A DNA stretch of 64,000 nucleotides from Alphaproteobacteria bacterium. GTDB taxonomy: Bacteria; Myxococcota_A; UBA796; GCA-2862545. The stretch spans positions 542,390-606,389 of the forward strand of contig JACKET010000003.1 of the NCBI GenBank assembly GCA_020632875.1, read 5' to 3'. This document shows, one piece after another, positions 25,358-34,750 of this stretch. Below the pieces are notes generated by a model. It had not been told where the DNA came from and did not search any database. It was given only the letters and a program-made list of their open reading frames with translations. Positions within the stretch are counted from its first letter, which is position 1, and each line of letters starts with the position of its first letter. A program made the position numbers and the translations under genes.

Positions 25358-26740
25358 TCAGCGACACCAGTGGAAGGGACGGGGGCCGGGCGGCCCCTCG
25401 AGCCCGTACGCGCGGTGGCGGAACGCGTGCCGCACCTCGTCGTCGTCGAACCAGCAGGTCAGGTGCTCCTCGAGGTCGGCGGAGCGGTACGAGCGGCCGG
25501 CCCACGCGACGTAGAAGGCCCCGAGCGCCTCGACGGTCGCGTCGACCCCGTGCGCATCGGCGATTCCGGCGAAGATCGACGAGCCGAACACGTACTGCCC
25601 GACGCCGAGCTCGGGCCCGGCCCACTCGTCGTCGCCCACCTGCAGCACCATGGGGTCGGTGTCGTACGGGATGGGCACGGCGCGGTACGGCAGGATGTCG
25701 GTGACCCACGACGTGACGGCCTCGTCGACCCAGCCGTGCAGATCGGCGACCGGTGCAGCCCCGCGGGCGAACCACGAGTGCATGATCTCGTGCTCGATGG
25801 CGCCCATCGCGGTCAGCGTGGCCCCGTCGTACTCCATCGAGCTCTGCTGCTCGTCGCGGATCCAGACGAGGTACCGGTCGCCGTGGTGGTAGGGCCCGAA
25901 TGCCGCGGAGAACTCGGTCAGCGCGGCCTCGGCGCGCTCGGCGGCCTCTTCGACATCGGCCCCGTCGTCCATGGAGAGCGCGCGGACCTCGACCGTCACG
26001 GGCCCGTCCTCCAGCGCGGCGACGCGGGATGCCCGCACCGTGAGGGCGGTGGGCGATATCACCCAGTAGGGAGAATGGGCGAGCGTCCGGTCCCATTCGA
26101 GCGACCACCCCGCGTCCGTCTCGACCGTCGTGCCGGTCGCCAGGATCTCGTGGGGCCCGGCCAGGGCGGACACGTCGATGTCGAGGGCCACGTCGAACCG
26201 ATCGAACAGCAGGTTCGACGGCATCCACATCGACAGGAACTTGCCGGGCGCGTCGTCTTCGAGGCCGGCGGCCCAGAACACGCCTTCGCCGTAGACCTCC
26301 ATCCGCGTCTGGTCGCCCTCGCCGAGCAGCCAGTCGGGGGCGAGCGTGTAGGACAGCTCGAGGACGTGCTCGGTGCACGGATCGAGTGCCGGGAGGACCA
26401 CGACCTCGCGGCCGGGACGGCTGACGGTCACGCGCTCGAGGGCGACGGGCGCGCCGTCGAGCCGCGCCTCGGCAGGGTCGGGACGCAGCTCGAGGACCGG
26501 GCGCGCGTCGCGTTCGCCCACGAGCAGCGTCGCCGTGCTCGTCACCTCGAGGCCGCCCGTCGTGACCCGCACCTGCGTGTGGACGCTCTGCAGATCGACC
26601 GGTGCCACCGGCCCGAGCGCCGAGTCGACCGGCGGCGGCGCCTGGGGGAGGTCGCCCGATCCGCAGAACCCCGAGGGCTCGCGGCGGTCGGGATCGGGCC
26701 CGGGACAGCCGAGCAACAGCAGTGGCAACACGCGTCGCAC
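25358..26740 (-). CDS. M1-family metallopeptidase-like lipoprotein
   Basis: 460 residues from the GTG at 26740 (VRRVLPLLLLGCPG, lipobox Cys about 12). HEIMHSWF (about residue 315) is the HExxH zinc motif, with the third ligand Glu in WVDEAVTSW about 19 residues later, matching the gluzincin (M1) arrangement; an N-terminal beta-sandwich domain precedes it. The GxMEN exopeptidase motif is not obvious, so the substrate class is open. Probably anchored at the cell envelope. Confidence 0.8.
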   Translation of the reverse strand: MRRVLPLLLLGCPGPDPDRREPSGFCGSGDLPQAPPPVDSALGPVAPVDLQSVHTQVRVTTGGLEVTSTATLLVGERDARPVLELRPDPAEARLDGAPVALERVTVSRPGREVVVLPALDPCTEHVLELSYTLAPDWLLGEGDQTRMEVYGEGVFWAAGLEDDAPGKFLSMWMPSNLLFDRFDVALDIDVSALAGPHEILATGTTVETDAGWSLEWDRTLAHSPYWVISPTALTVRASRVAALEDGPVTVEVRALSMDDGADVEEAAERAEAALTEFSAAFGPYHHGDRYLVWIRDEQQSSMEYDGATLTAMGAIEHEIMHSWFARGAAPVADLHGWVDEAVTSWVTDILPYRAVPIPYDTDPMVLQVGDDEWAGPELGVGQYVFGSSIFAGIADAHGVDATVEALGAFYVAWAGRSYRSADLEEHLTCWFDDDEVRHAFRHRAYGLEGPPGPRPFHWCR

Positions 26741-26795
26741 GACGGGGACGTATCCGACGCACGCGCGTCGGGTAGAGTACGCGCGGAGGTGATGG

Positions 26796-27299
26796 ATGGG
26801 TGTGCTGGAGTCCGTGGACGGCCAGACCAGGCACGTGCTCCTCCCCACGACCACGGTGGGGCGCAGCCCGAAGTCCGATCTGCGCCTGACCGACGGCGAC
26901 GTCTCGACCCACCAGGCCGAGCTCAAGTGGACGGGCGATCACTGGCAGCTGCGCGACGCGGGCAGCAAGAACGGCACGATGGTCGACGGGCGTGTGCTGC
27001 GCGAAGGCGATGTCGCGTCGCTCTCGGCAGGCGCCATGGTCGTCTTCGCGACCGAGCAGGCCTGGACGCTCGTCGATGCGGGCCCCCCGGGGTTCCCGAT
27101 GGCGATGCCGCTCGCCGGCGGCGGGCCGATCCAGGCGGTGAACGGGGTGCTGAGCCTGCCCCCCGGCGGCCCCGAAGAGGTGCGGATCACCCGCGACGGC
27201 GCGCACTTCCTCGCCCAGTCGGGCGACGGCCCGGCGCGCGTCGACGACGGCGAGATCGTCGTCGCGGCGGGGCGCTCGTACCGCATCCGCCTACGGTAG
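26796..27299 (+). CDS. FHA-domain protein
   Basis: 167 residues. Residues 1 to about 90 form a forkhead-associated domain (TTVGRSPKSDLRL, VSTHQAEL, LRDAGSKNGTMVDGR), which binds phosphothreonine. A second module (about 110-165) has repeated beta-strands that are not recognised. It is convergent with, and overlaps by 9 bp, a Ser/Thr kinase gene, suggesting that it reads the output of that kinase. A GGAGGTG site precedes the start. Confidence 0.85.
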   Translation: MGVLESVDGQTRHVLLPTTTVGRSPKSDLRLTDGDVSTHQAELKWTGDHWQLRDAGSKNGTMVDGRVLREGDVASLSAGAMVVFATEQAWTLVDAGPPGFPMAMPLAGGGPIQAVNGVLSLPPGGPEEVRITRDGAHFLAQSGDGPARVDDGEIVVAAGRSYRIRLR

Positions 27300-28523
27300 C
27301 TCGACCCCGTCGCCCTCGACGCCCACCCAGAACGTCTCGGCGCCGAGCCGGCGCGACCGCGAGCGCACCTCGATCCTCGTGCCCGCGGGCAGCGTGCACA
27401 GCGGCTCGCCCTCCTCCTTCGCCTCGGGCCACACCGTCGCGGCCGCTTCGAGCACGTAGGGCGACGGAATCGGCGTGAAGGACGGGCTGCTGCCCTTCAC
27501 CCAGCCGATCCGCCCTTCCGCGCCGAGCTCGCAGTCGGTCCCACCGCCCAGCGACGCCAGCGTCACGACGGCCAGCGCCAGCACGACGAAGCCCGTCAGC
27601 CCGCCGATGGCCAGCATCGCGCCCGCCCCGAGCCCGAGCCACGCCGCCCGGCCCGGACCCTGCGAGAGCCCGCTATCGAGCGTCGGATTCGCGGCTGTGC
27701 GTTTCGACACACCCGGGTCGTCCAGCGCCTTCACGAGCGCGCCGGCATCCGGGAAGCGCGCGTCGGCGTCCTGCGCGAGGGCCTTCTCGACTACGGCGTG
27801 CAGGGGGTCGTCGGCCGGCAGCCCGTTGTGCTCGCCCGCCGCGACCTTCGCGAACAGGTCGAGCATCGTGTCGCCCTCGAACGCATCGCGGCCCGTCAGC
27901 AGCCACACGAGGATGCAGCCCAGGCTGTAAACGTCCGCGCGGGCATCCACGCCGGCGGCGCTCTGGATCTGCTCGGGCGCCATGTAGCCCGGCGTGCCCA
28001 TCGGAATCCCCTGGCGCGTCGCCGGCCCGTCGTGGGGCTGATCCCCCACCACCGCCTTCACGAGGCCGAAGTCCGCGACCTTCGGCTGCCACGTGTCCCC
28101 GACCCGCTTCATGAGCAGGTTCGCGGGCTTCAGGTCGCGGTGCACCCACCCCTTCGCGTGGGCCGAGGCCACGGCCTCGCACGCCGCGCGGAACACGGCC
28201 AGGCGCACCTCCCGCGAGGGCGACTCGCGGGCCACCCACTCGTCGAGCGTCCCGCCGTCGACGTACTCCATGACGAGGCCCGGCTGCCCGTCGACCTCGA
28301 TCACGTCGGTGACCGTCAGCGCATTGGGGTGGTCGAGCCCCGCCTGGACGCGCCCTTCCGCGAGCAGGCGCTCGGTGATGCCGCGCCCTTCGACGTGCAG
28401 CACCTTCAGGGCGTGGACGGAGCCGAGCGTGGCGTGCCGGACGCGGTACACGGTCGCCATGCCGCCCACGCCGAGCTCCGCCTCCACCCGGTACCGGTCC
28501 ACGAGCTCGTCGACCTTCGGCAC
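27291..28523 (-). CDS. Ser/Thr protein kinase, membrane-anchored
   Basis: 410 residues. Kinase domain (about 11-265): glycine loop GVGGMATVYRV, Lys in HALKVL, catalytic HRDLKPANLL, DFG in VADFGLV, and APE in YMAPEQI. A transmembrane helix follows (LAIGGLTGFVVLALAVVTLASL, about 305-327), then a small C-terminal extracytoplasmic domain with two Cys (CELGAEG, PLCTLPAG) that may sense a ligand or be SH3-like. All catalytic residues are present. The target is unknown; the adjacent FHA protein is a candidate. Confidence 0.9.
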   Translation of the reverse strand: MPKVDELVDRYRVEAELGVGGMATVYRVRHATLGSVHALKVLHVEGRGITERLLAEGRVQAGLDHPNALTVTDVIEVDGQPGLVMEYVDGGTLDEWVARESPSREVRLAVFRAACEAVASAHAKGWVHRDLKPANLLMKRVGDTWQPKVADFGLVKAVVGDQPHDGPATRQGIPMGTPGYMAPEQIQSAAGVDARADVYSLGCILVWLLTGRDAFEGDTMLDLFAKVAAGEHNGLPADDPLHAVVEKALAQDADARFPDAGALVKALDDPGVSKRTAANPTLDSGLSQGPGRAAWLGLGAGAMLAIGGLTGFVVLALAVVTLASLGGGTDCELGAEGRIGWVKGSSPSFTPIPSPYVLEAAATVWPEAKEEGEPLCTLPAGTRIEVRSRSRRLGAETFWVGVEGDGVELP

Positions 28524-28553
28524 GCCGCCTCCCCGCGCACCCTACCCCGGCGC

Positions 28554-28559
28554 TACGAT
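28554..28559 (+). promoter_or_regulatory. Putative -10 box of a leaderless transcript
   Basis: TACGAT ends 6 nt before the ATG at 28566. Confidence 0.4.
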
Positions 28560-28565
28560 GGACGG

Positions 28566-29492
28566 ATGGACGACACACTGCCGTGGGCCTGGTGGCGCGA
28601 CAGCGAGGCCGGGCCCGATGGGCTCGCCGCCGTCCTCGCGGACTGGATGGAGCAGCGGGGCGATCTCACGTGGGCGCGCTGGTTCCGCGACCCCGCCGCG
28701 TCCAGCGAGCGGATCCTGCAGTTCTACGGCCCCGACGCACCCGGGCCCGCGCCAGACGCCATGTCGTGGCGGGTGCTCGTGGGGTCGGAGCCCGTCGTCA
28801 CGCCGCTCACGCGCTGCGACGGCCCGTGGTTCGAGACCGTTCACGTCGTGCTCGACGACGACCCGGACCTCCCCGACCTCGGCGAGCTCGGCGACGTCCC
28901 GTGCATGGCGCGCCTGCGCCACCTCGTCGTGCACCGCCACGCGATGCGGCCCGACGTGGCGCCCGTCCCCCGCGCGCGGCCGTTCCGGTTCGCCGATGCT
29001 GCGGCGCTGGGTCGCACGCTCCACGGGCTCTGGCTGCTGGACGCTCCCGAGGGTCCCGACGATCTGTGCGATCTGCCGCACCTGACGCACCTCCAGTGCC
29101 GGATCGGCCCGGGCACGTGGCGCCATCCGCGCGTCCACACGCTGCACACGTGGGGCGCGGCCGACGTCGGCACGCTCGACCTGCCGGCCCTGCGGTTCCT
29201 CGACATCGAGGACGACGGGCCGTCCGCGTGGCCCTTCCTCACACACGCCCGCAACGTCGAGGTGCTCGAGATCGACGCCCGCTACGGCGAAGAGGTCGTG
29301 CGGGCGCAGCGGGACGGCCTGCTCCCCGCCCTCCGCCGTCTGCGCGTGTGGGGCGAGGCCCCGCATCCCCCCGATGTCGCGGTCGAGGTCGCGGCCCCGT
29401 GGTCGCGCGAGTCGATCCGGCGCACGAGCGACTGGCGCCTCGACCGTGCCCTCCGCATGCGCCCCGGCACGCTGCGCAATCCTGTTGGATAG
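28566..29492 (+). CDS. TIGR02996-like protein with leucine-rich-type repeats
   Basis: 308 residues. The start LAAVLADWMEQRGDLTWARWF resembles the TIGR02996 domain, a paralogous N-terminal module in myxobacteria and planctomycetes. The rest contains repeat-like strands (LRHLVVHRH, LHGLWLLDAPE, LPALRFLDIEDD, VEVLEIDARYG) like degenerate leucine-rich repeats. The function of these proteins is unknown. It is divergent from the kinase gene with a 42-bp gap. Confidence 0.6.
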   Translation: MDDTLPWAWWRDSEAGPDGLAAVLADWMEQRGDLTWARWFRDPAASSERILQFYGPDAPGPAPDAMSWRVLVGSEPVVTPLTRCDGPWFETVHVVLDDDPDLPDLGELGDVPCMARLRHLVVHRHAMRPDVAPVPRARPFRFADAAALGRTLHGLWLLDAPEGPDDLCDLPHLTHLQCRIGPGTWRHPRVHTLHTWGAADVGTLDLPALRFLDIEDDGPSAWPFLTHARNVEVLEIDARYGEEVVRAQRDGLLPALRRLRVWGEAPHPPDVAVEVAAPWSRESIRRTSDWRLDRALRMRPGTLRNPVG

Positions 29493-29564
29493 GCACGAAA
29501 CGCCCGTCCGGCAAGGGCTTTTCGCGCGCTCGTCCCGTGCCCAGCTTCCCGTCGAGGAGGCGAG

Positions 29565-30149
29565 ATGCGCCCACACTACACCCATGCCCAGCGACCCACG
29601 GTCGACCAGGTGCTCTCCGAAGCCCGGCAGGCCGTCGCCAGCGCCCGCGCCCAGCGCGACCAGCTCGAGGCGGCGCTGCGGGACGCGCAGGCCGACAACG
29701 AAGCCCTGCGCCGCAAGCTCCAGGCGCACGAGATGTCGCGCTCCGACCGGCTGCAGGCCGATCTCGACAACATCCGCCGCCAGCACGCCGCCGAGGTGCG
29801 ACGGGCGCGGCACCAGGGGCTCGCCGAGGCCGTCGCCCCGCTCGCCGAGGTGATGGACCACCTCGGCCGCGCGCTCGCCGCCCAGCCCGACCCCGAAGAC
29901 CCGTGGTTCCGGGGAACGGCCGCCATCCTGGCGCGCACGCGGGCCAGCCTCGCGGCCCTCGGCGTGGAGCCGGTGGGCGCCATGGGCGACCGCTTCGACC
30001 CCGCCCTGCACGATGCGGTGGGCACGGTCCGCACGGACGAGGTCCCCGCTGGGTCCATCGTCGACGTGCTGAAGACCGGGCTCCGCCTCACCGAGACCGG
30101 AACCCTCGTGCGCCCGGCCAGCGTGGTCGTGGCCGAAGGAGGTGCCTGA
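29565..30149 (+). CDS. grpE: Nucleotide exchange factor GrpE
   Basis: 194 residues. A long N-terminal coiled coil (about 12-85), then the GrpE core (LAEVMDHLGRAL, GVEPVGAMGDRFDPALHDAV) and the terminal beta domain (VDVLKTGLRLTETGTLVRPASVVVAEG), the conserved end of GrpE. It releases ADP from DnaK. GAGGAGGCGAG precedes the ATG. It overlaps dnaJ by one base (TGATG); no dnaK is in the window. Confidence 0.92.
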   Translation: MRPHYTHAQRPTVDQVLSEARQAVASARAQRDQLEAALRDAQADNEALRRKLQAHEMSRSDRLQADLDNIRRQHAAEVRRARHQGLAEAVAPLAEVMDHLGRALAAQPDPEDPWFRGTAAILARTRASLAALGVEPVGAMGDRFDPALHDAVGTVRTDEVPAGSIVDVLKTGLRLTETGTLVRPASVVVAEGGA

Positions 30150-31021
30150 TGCGCTCTCTCTACGACATCCTGGGCGTCCCGAAGACCGCGTCGGACGCCG
30201 ATATCAAGAAGGCCTTCCGCAAGCTCGCCCGCGAGTGGCACCCCGACCGCAACAAGGCGCCCGACGCCGAGACGCGGTTCAAGGAGATCAACCGCGCGAA
30301 CGAGGTCCTGTCGGACCCCGAGAAGCGCAGGCTCTACGACGAGTTCGGGGACGCCGGGCTGCAGTCGGGGTTCGACCCCGAGGCGGCACGCGCCTACAGC
30401 CGCGGCGGATTCGCGGGCAACGCGCAGGGCTTCGACGTGGAGGACCTGCTGGGCAGCCTGTTCGGCGGCGGCCTCGGCGGACGTGGGCGCGGAGGGTTCC
30501 GCCAGGGCCCCGCGCCGATGCGGGCGGACCTGTCCATCGACTTCCGCACGGCGGCGACGGGCGGCGAGCGCGAGCTCTCGTTCGGCGACGGCCGGAGCAT
30601 GAAGGTGCGCATCCCGGCCGGTGTGAACGACGGCGGCACGCTGCGCCTGCGCGGCCAGGCCCCCGGCGGCGGCGACCTCCTGCTGCACCTGCACGTGGCG
30701 GACGACCCGATGTTCCAGCGCGACGGCGACGATCTGTACGTCACCGTGCCCGTGACCATCGGAGAGGCCCTGCTCGGCGGGCGGATCGACGTGCCCACCC
30801 TCGACGGTACCGTGAAGCTCACAGTCCCCGAGGGCAGCCAGAACGGCCAGAAGCTCCGCCTGCGCGGCAAGGGCATCGACCGGAAGAACCGCCCGTCCGG
30901 CGACCTCTACGTCACGCTCGACGTGAGGCTGCCCGAGCGCCTCGACGCCGAAGCGCGCCGCGCGGTCGAGACGCTCGAGAAGGCCTATGGGCGCAGCGTG
31001 CGGGGGCACGTGGCGGCCTGA
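30149..31021 (+). CDS. DnaJ-class chaperone, CbpA-type
   Basis: 290 residues. J-domain 1-66 with HPD in WHPDRNK, a Gly/Phe-rich linker (GLGGRGRGGF), then two C-terminal substrate-binding domains (VRIPAGVNDGGTLRLRGQ; LTVPEGSQNGQKLRLRGKG). The CxxCxGxG zinc-finger region of true DnaJ is absent, so it is a type II (CbpA-like) J protein. Its partner GrpE is just upstream with overlapping stop and start. Confidence 0.92.
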   Translation: MRSLYDILGVPKTASDADIKKAFRKLAREWHPDRNKAPDAETRFKEINRANEVLSDPEKRRLYDEFGDAGLQSGFDPEAARAYSRGGFAGNAQGFDVEDLLGSLFGGGLGGRGRGGFRQGPAPMRADLSIDFRTAATGGERELSFGDGRSMKVRIPAGVNDGGTLRLRGQAPGGGDLLLHLHVADDPMFQRDGDDLYVTVPVTIGEALLGGRIDVPTLDGTVKLTVPEGSQNGQKLRLRGKGIDRKNRPSGDLYVTLDVRLPERLDAEARRAVETLEKAYGRSVRGHVAA

Positions 31022-31068
31022 CGGCCGTGGGCCGATACGCGGTGTTAGCCTCCGTCCCTGGAGGTCCC

Positions 31069-32064
31069 GTGCCCGACGTGCTGTTCGATCAACCCCGCCG
31101 CCCCCGCCGGCTGCGCAGCTCGGCCACGCTGCGGGCCTCCGTCCGCGAGCACGTGCTCTTCCGCGAAGACCTGATCATGCCCGTGTTCGTCGACCCGAAC
31201 CCGGCGACCCGGCGCGAGATCCCCAGCATGCCGGGCATCTTCAACCTCGGCTTCGAGAACCTGCCCGCCGAGATCGACCGGATCCTCGAGAACGGCATCG
31301 ACAAGGTCATCCTGTTCGGCGTCCCCGTGCAGAAGGATGCCGTCGGGTCCGACACCTGGCACGACCACGGCATCATCCAGAGCGCCACCCGCATGCTGAA
31401 GGAGCGGTGGCCCGAGCTCTTCGTCATCACCGACGTGTGCTTCTGCGAGTACACCACGCACGGCCACTGCGGCGTGCTCGGCGACGACGGGCGCCTGCTG
31501 AACGACCCGACGCTCGCGAACCTCCAGAAGCAGGCCGTCTCGCACGCCGATGCCGGCGCCGACATGGTCGCGCCGAGCGGCATGATCGACGGGATGATCG
31601 GCGCGATGCGCACCGCCCTCGACGAGCACGGCCACACCGACACGACCATCATGAGCTACGCGGTGAAGTACGCGAGCGCGTTCTACGGGCCCTTCCGCGA
31701 CGCCGTCGACTCGGCGCCCCAGTCCGGCGACCGCAAGACCTACCAGATGGACCCGGCGAACGCCCGCGAGGCGCTGATCGAAGCCGAGCTCGACTTCGAG
31801 CAGGGCGCCGACATCCTCATGGTGAAGCCCGCGCTGTCGTACCTCGACATCATCCGCACCGTGCGCGACCGGTTCGACGTGCCGATCGCCGCGTACAACG
31901 TCAGCGGCGAGTACGCGATGGTGAAGGCCGCGGCCGCGAACGGCTGGATCGACGGCGACGCCGTGGCGAAGGAGATGCTCCTCTCCATGAAGCGCGCCGG
32001 CACCGACCTGATCCTCACCTACTTCGCGCGCGACCTCGCCCCGTCGCTGCCGAGCAAGCGGTGA
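31069..32064 (+). CDS. hemB: Delta-aminolevulinic acid dehydratase
   Basis: 331 residues from a GTG start with GGAGG four bases upstream. It joins two 5-aminolevulinate molecules into porphobilinogen. Conserved blocks: DVCFCEYTTHGHCG (metal-binding Cys), DMVAPSGMIDGMI, MSYAVKYASAFYGPFRDA with Schiff-base Lys, YQMDPAN, and MVKPALSYLDI with the second active-site Lys. It forms an operon with the following amidotransferase (TGATG). Confidence 0.96.
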   Translation: MPDVLFDQPRRPRRLRSSATLRASVREHVLFREDLIMPVFVDPNPATRREIPSMPGIFNLGFENLPAEIDRILENGIDKVILFGVPVQKDAVGSDTWHDHGIIQSATRMLKERWPELFVITDVCFCEYTTHGHCGVLGDDGRLLNDPTLANLQKQAVSHADAGADMVAPSGMIDGMIGAMRTALDEHGHTDTTIMSYAVKYASAFYGPFRDAVDSAPQSGDRKTYQMDPANAREALIEAELDFEQGADILMVKPALSYLDIIRTVRDRFDVPIAAYNVSGEYAMVKAAAANGWIDGDAVAKEMLLSMKRAGTDLILTYFARDLAPSLPSKR

Positions 32065-32717
32065 TGCGCCCGACGCTCGCCGTGATCGACCCGGGCACGC
32101 GGGTGCCCGAGCTCGACTGCTACAACCGGATCAGCCGGAACAGCCCGCTCCCCACGACCTACCACCTGCCCGCCCAGCACGGCATGGACAGTCTCGAGCG
32201 CGTCCAGGGACACACGGCCGGCGTCGTCATCCTCGGCAGCGGAGCCTCCGTGAACGACCGCGAGCCGTGGCAGGTCGCGCTCAACGCATGGCTCACCGCG
32301 CGCCTCGACACCCTGCCCATGCTCGGCCTGTGCTACGGCCACCAGCTGCTCGCCCACCTGCTCGGTGGCGAGGTCGGCTGGCTCTACGAAGACCGCACGA
32401 AGCTCAAGGGAGTCCGCCAGGTCCCGCTGATGGCCGACCGGCTGTGGGGCGACGCGCAGACGGGCCCGATGATCGTGTCGCACGCCGAGGTCGTGAAGCG
32501 CCTGCCCGACGGCTGCGCGCTGCGCGGCGCCAGCGACGTGTGCCCGGTCGAGGCCTTCGCGCACCAGCGCCTGCCGCTGTGGGGCTTCCAGCCGCACCCC
32601 GAGGCCACCCCGGCGTTCGCCGCGAACAACAACGTCCCGTTCACCGAAGACCCCGCCATCCTGGCGTTCGGGCACGGCATCGTCGATCGCTTCTCGGCGT
32701 TCGTGGCGGATCGGTAG
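32064..32717 (+). CDS. Class I glutamine amidotransferase-like protein
   Basis: 217 residues. The triad-type motifs GLCYGHQ (nucleophile Cys90) and FQPHPEA (His and Glu) are intact. It resembles stand-alone GATase domains such as those annotated GMP-synthase-like, but no synthetase domain follows. The acceptor of the ammonia is unknown. The start overlaps the hemB stop by one base, yet a link to heme synthesis is not established. Confidence 0.82.
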   Translation: MRPTLAVIDPGTRVPELDCYNRISRNSPLPTTYHLPAQHGMDSLERVQGHTAGVVILGSGASVNDREPWQVALNAWLTARLDTLPMLGLCYGHQLLAHLLGGEVGWLYEDRTKLKGVRQVPLMADRLWGDAQTGPMIVSHAEVVKRLPDGCALRGASDVCPVEAFAHQRLPLWGFQPHPEATPAFAANNNVPFTEDPAILAFGHGIVDRFSAFVADR

Positions 32718-32730
32718 CCGGGAGCCCGGC

Positions 32731-33801
32731 CTACTCGCAGTCCGCCGGGTCGGTCGCAGCGGACAGGCAGAGCGCCTGGGGGACGGAGGCGTCCTTGGGG
32801 GTGGTGCGCGTGAAGTCGAGCCACTCGCGGGCGAAGCGCTTCGTCCGGACCCGGGCGACCGAGGCGTCGCTGCGCGTCGCGTCGGACGGCGTGCGCGCCT
32901 GGGCGTCCTCTGCCGCCTGCCACAGCTTCTGGGCCGCGCCCGCGCGGATCTTGTAGAGGCTGTACACGCGGGCCATGTACGTGTTGCCGGTCCACTTCGC
33001 GCGACGGTCGAGGGCCACGTCCGACCACCGGATGACGTCCTCTGCCACGGCGACGCCCTTCTTCGAGAGGTGCAGCGCGTACTTGTAGGCGAGGTCGGGG
33101 TCGTCGTCCGGGAGGGTCGTCAGGTGCCGGTGGACGAGCCGCTCCCACTCGACCGTCTGGCCCGCCGCGAACGCGTTCACGATGAGCATCCGGCTCGCCC
33201 GGTCGCGGTCGTTCGGCGGGGTCGCCATGTCCTCCACCCAGGCGTCGAGCGTCGCCACGTCCTCCGCCGCCAGGCTCCCCAGGAGGGCGACCGGCTCCAG
33301 GGGCGTGAGATCCGCGCCATCGGACGCCAGCGCGCGTTCGTCCGCCAGCCGGCGCGCCTCGTCCACGGCTGCCCGCGCCCGCTCCCGAGCGCGATCCGCC
33401 TCTTCGACCGCCGCCTTCCCGGGATCCGGGGGCAGCGCGGATGCAGCGGGCTCGGCCACGTCCTCGACGGACACGTCCTCCACCGCGGTGGGTAGGGCGC
33501 GGGACACCACGATGGCGACGGCCGCAGCGGCGAGGCCCGCGGCCGCCACCCAGCTCCACCGGGATCGCAGCGCTGGCGGGGCGTCCGCACGGTCGACCTG
33601 CGCGACGGCCTGCTGGAACGCCGCATCGAAGCCCTCGCGCCTGGCGAAGCCGTCGAGCGCGCGTCCGATCGTCGCGTCGTGCGCGCGGATGCGGTCCGCG
33701 AGGGCACGGCACTCCACGCACGTGGCGAGGTGGGGCTCCAGCGCGTCGATCTCGTCCATACCGCCCTCCAGCAGGGCCTCCCGGGTCTCTTCGCAGGTCA
33801 T
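32731..33801 (-). CDS. Anti-sigma factor with zinc-finger N-terminus
   Basis: 356 residues. The N-terminal module (MTCEETREALLEGG..LEPHLATCVECRAL) has the H-x3-C-x2-C zinc site of ECF anti-sigma factors. One transmembrane helix (WVAAAGLAAAAVAIVVSRAL, about 84-104) is followed by a coiled-coil region (about 125-155) and an alpha-helical, possibly repeat-based, outer domain. It would hold the adjacent sigma factor inactive until an envelope signal appears. The start overlaps the sigma gene stop by 4 bp. Confidence 0.85.
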   Translation of the reverse strand: MTCEETREALLEGGMDEIDALEPHLATCVECRALADRIRAHDATIGRALDGFARREGFDAAFQQAVAQVDRADAPPALRSRWSWVAAAGLAAAAVAIVVSRALPTAVEDVSVEDVAEPAASALPPDPGKAAVEEADRARERARAAVDEARRLADERALASDGADLTPLEPVALLGSLAAEDVATLDAWVEDMATPPNDRDRASRMLIVNAFAAGQTVEWERLVHRHLTTLPDDDPDLAYKYALHLSKKGVAVAEDVIRWSDVALDRRAKWTGNTYMARVYSLYKIRAGAAQKLWQAAEDAQARTPSDATRSDASVARVRTKRFAREWLDFTRTTPKDASVPQALCLSAATDPADCE

Positions 33802-34385
33802 GATCCCCTCACGAGGTCGGCCACATCGGGGCTTCCGGACAGCAGGTGGGCGCGCAGGGCCCGGCGGGCCTGGCGCAGCAGCACGCGGACCGTGCTGGCT
33901 TCGATCCCCAGCGCCTCGGACGCCTCGGTGGAGTCGAGGCCCTGGCGGTCGCACAGGTCGAAGACCTCGCGCTGGCGGGTCGTGAGGGACCCGAAGGCGT
34001 CGAGCGCCCGGCGGGACGCGCGGGAGAGGTCGAGCACCCGCTCGGCGTCCCGCGTGTCGGGGACATCGTGCAGCGCGCCTTCCCGCTCCGCGCGGCGGGA
34101 CTGTCGCGCGGCCAGATCGCGGCACGCGTTCCGCGCCAGGTGCCGGATCCATGGGCTGAACGGGCGCTCCGGGTCGTACTGGCCGATGAAGCGCACGAGG
34201 CGCACGAGGGCTTCCTGGCTGGCGTCTTCGGCGAGGACCGGGTCACCGAGCTGGAGCAGGCACCAGCGCCGGACCTCGGGCCACCAGGCCCGGGCGACGG
34301 ATTCGAGCGCCGACCGGTCGCCGGCGACCGCGGCGATCAGCAGCTCGTGCTGGGTGGGAGCGAGCATCGCGGGAGAGTGTGCCAT
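33798..34385 (-). CDS. ECF-type sigma-70 family factor
   Basis: 195 residues. Region 2 (ALVRLVRFIGQYDPERPFSPWIRHLARNACRD) and region 4 (LTTRQREVFDLCDRQGLDSTEASEALGIEASTVRVLLRQARRALR) are typical of extracytoplasmic-function sigma factors. The ATG at 34385 is preceded by TAGGGGAG; a longer frame runs through the heptanucleotide repeat upstream and is not credible as protein. It is co-transcribed with its anti-sigma gene. Confidence 0.9.
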   Translation of the reverse strand: MAHSPAMLAPTQHELLIAAVAGDRSALESVARAWWPEVRRWCLLQLGDPVLAEDASQEALVRLVRFIGQYDPERPFSPWIRHLARNACRDLAARQSRRAEREGALHDVPDTRDAERVLDLSRASRRALDAFGSLTTRQREVFDLCDRQGLDSTEASEALGIEASTVRVLLRQARRALRAHLLSGSPDVADLVRGS

Positions 34386-34430
34386 CGACTCCCCTACTGG
34401 AGGGGCGGCACAGGTGTTTATGGGTTTCCA

Positions 34431-34512
34431 CGGGTGTTCGGTGTTCGGTGGTCGGTGGTCGGTGGTCGGTGGTCGGTGGTCGGTGGTCGGTGGTCGGTGG
34501 TCGGTGGTCGGT
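34431..34512. repeat. Heptanucleotide tandem repeat (TCGGTGG)n
   Basis: Nine exact copies of TCGGTGG from 34445 to 34507, a partial tenth, and two degenerate copies (TTCGGTG) before them. It lies in the upstream region of the ECF sigma gene. The unit is not a multiple of three and slippage is possible. Confidence 0.9.
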
Positions 34513-34750
34513 GTGTGCGAACGCGGACAGATCGACAGAATCAAGTACGAACAGCCAATTTCCAAATGCCGAATACCCAACACCCGCTTGCCAGCGCCGG
34601 GCGCCCGCTCCACTTCGGCCATCGCTACGTCGACGAACTGGCCTATTGGTTTACTTTCGTGCAAACTCGGCCGTCCGGACTTCGGGCACCGATCACCAAT
34701 GATCCAAGAAAAATCGAATATGTAGACGAACTATTGGATACAATCAACGA
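34513..34750. other. Lower-GC intergenic stretch before the AbiE pair
   Basis: 238 bp clearly richer in A and T than its surroundings, with no credible gene. It includes AATCAAGTACGAAC and TGATCCAAGAAAAATCG. With the heptanucleotide repeat it looks like foreign or decayed DNA at the edge of the AbiE unit. Confidence 0.55.
34739..34744 (+). promoter_or_regulatory. Putative -10 box of the AbiE operon
   Basis: TACAAT ends 6 nt before the ATG at 34751, consistent with a leaderless message. The -35 region (GAATAT, 17 bp upstream) is poor. Confidence 0.45.

Noticed and set aside
33798..34664. N-terminal extension of the ECF sigma factor through the heptamer repeat
   Set aside because: It would translate to TTDHRPP-type low-complexity repeats; the ATG at 34385 has a ribosome-binding site and fits the family start.
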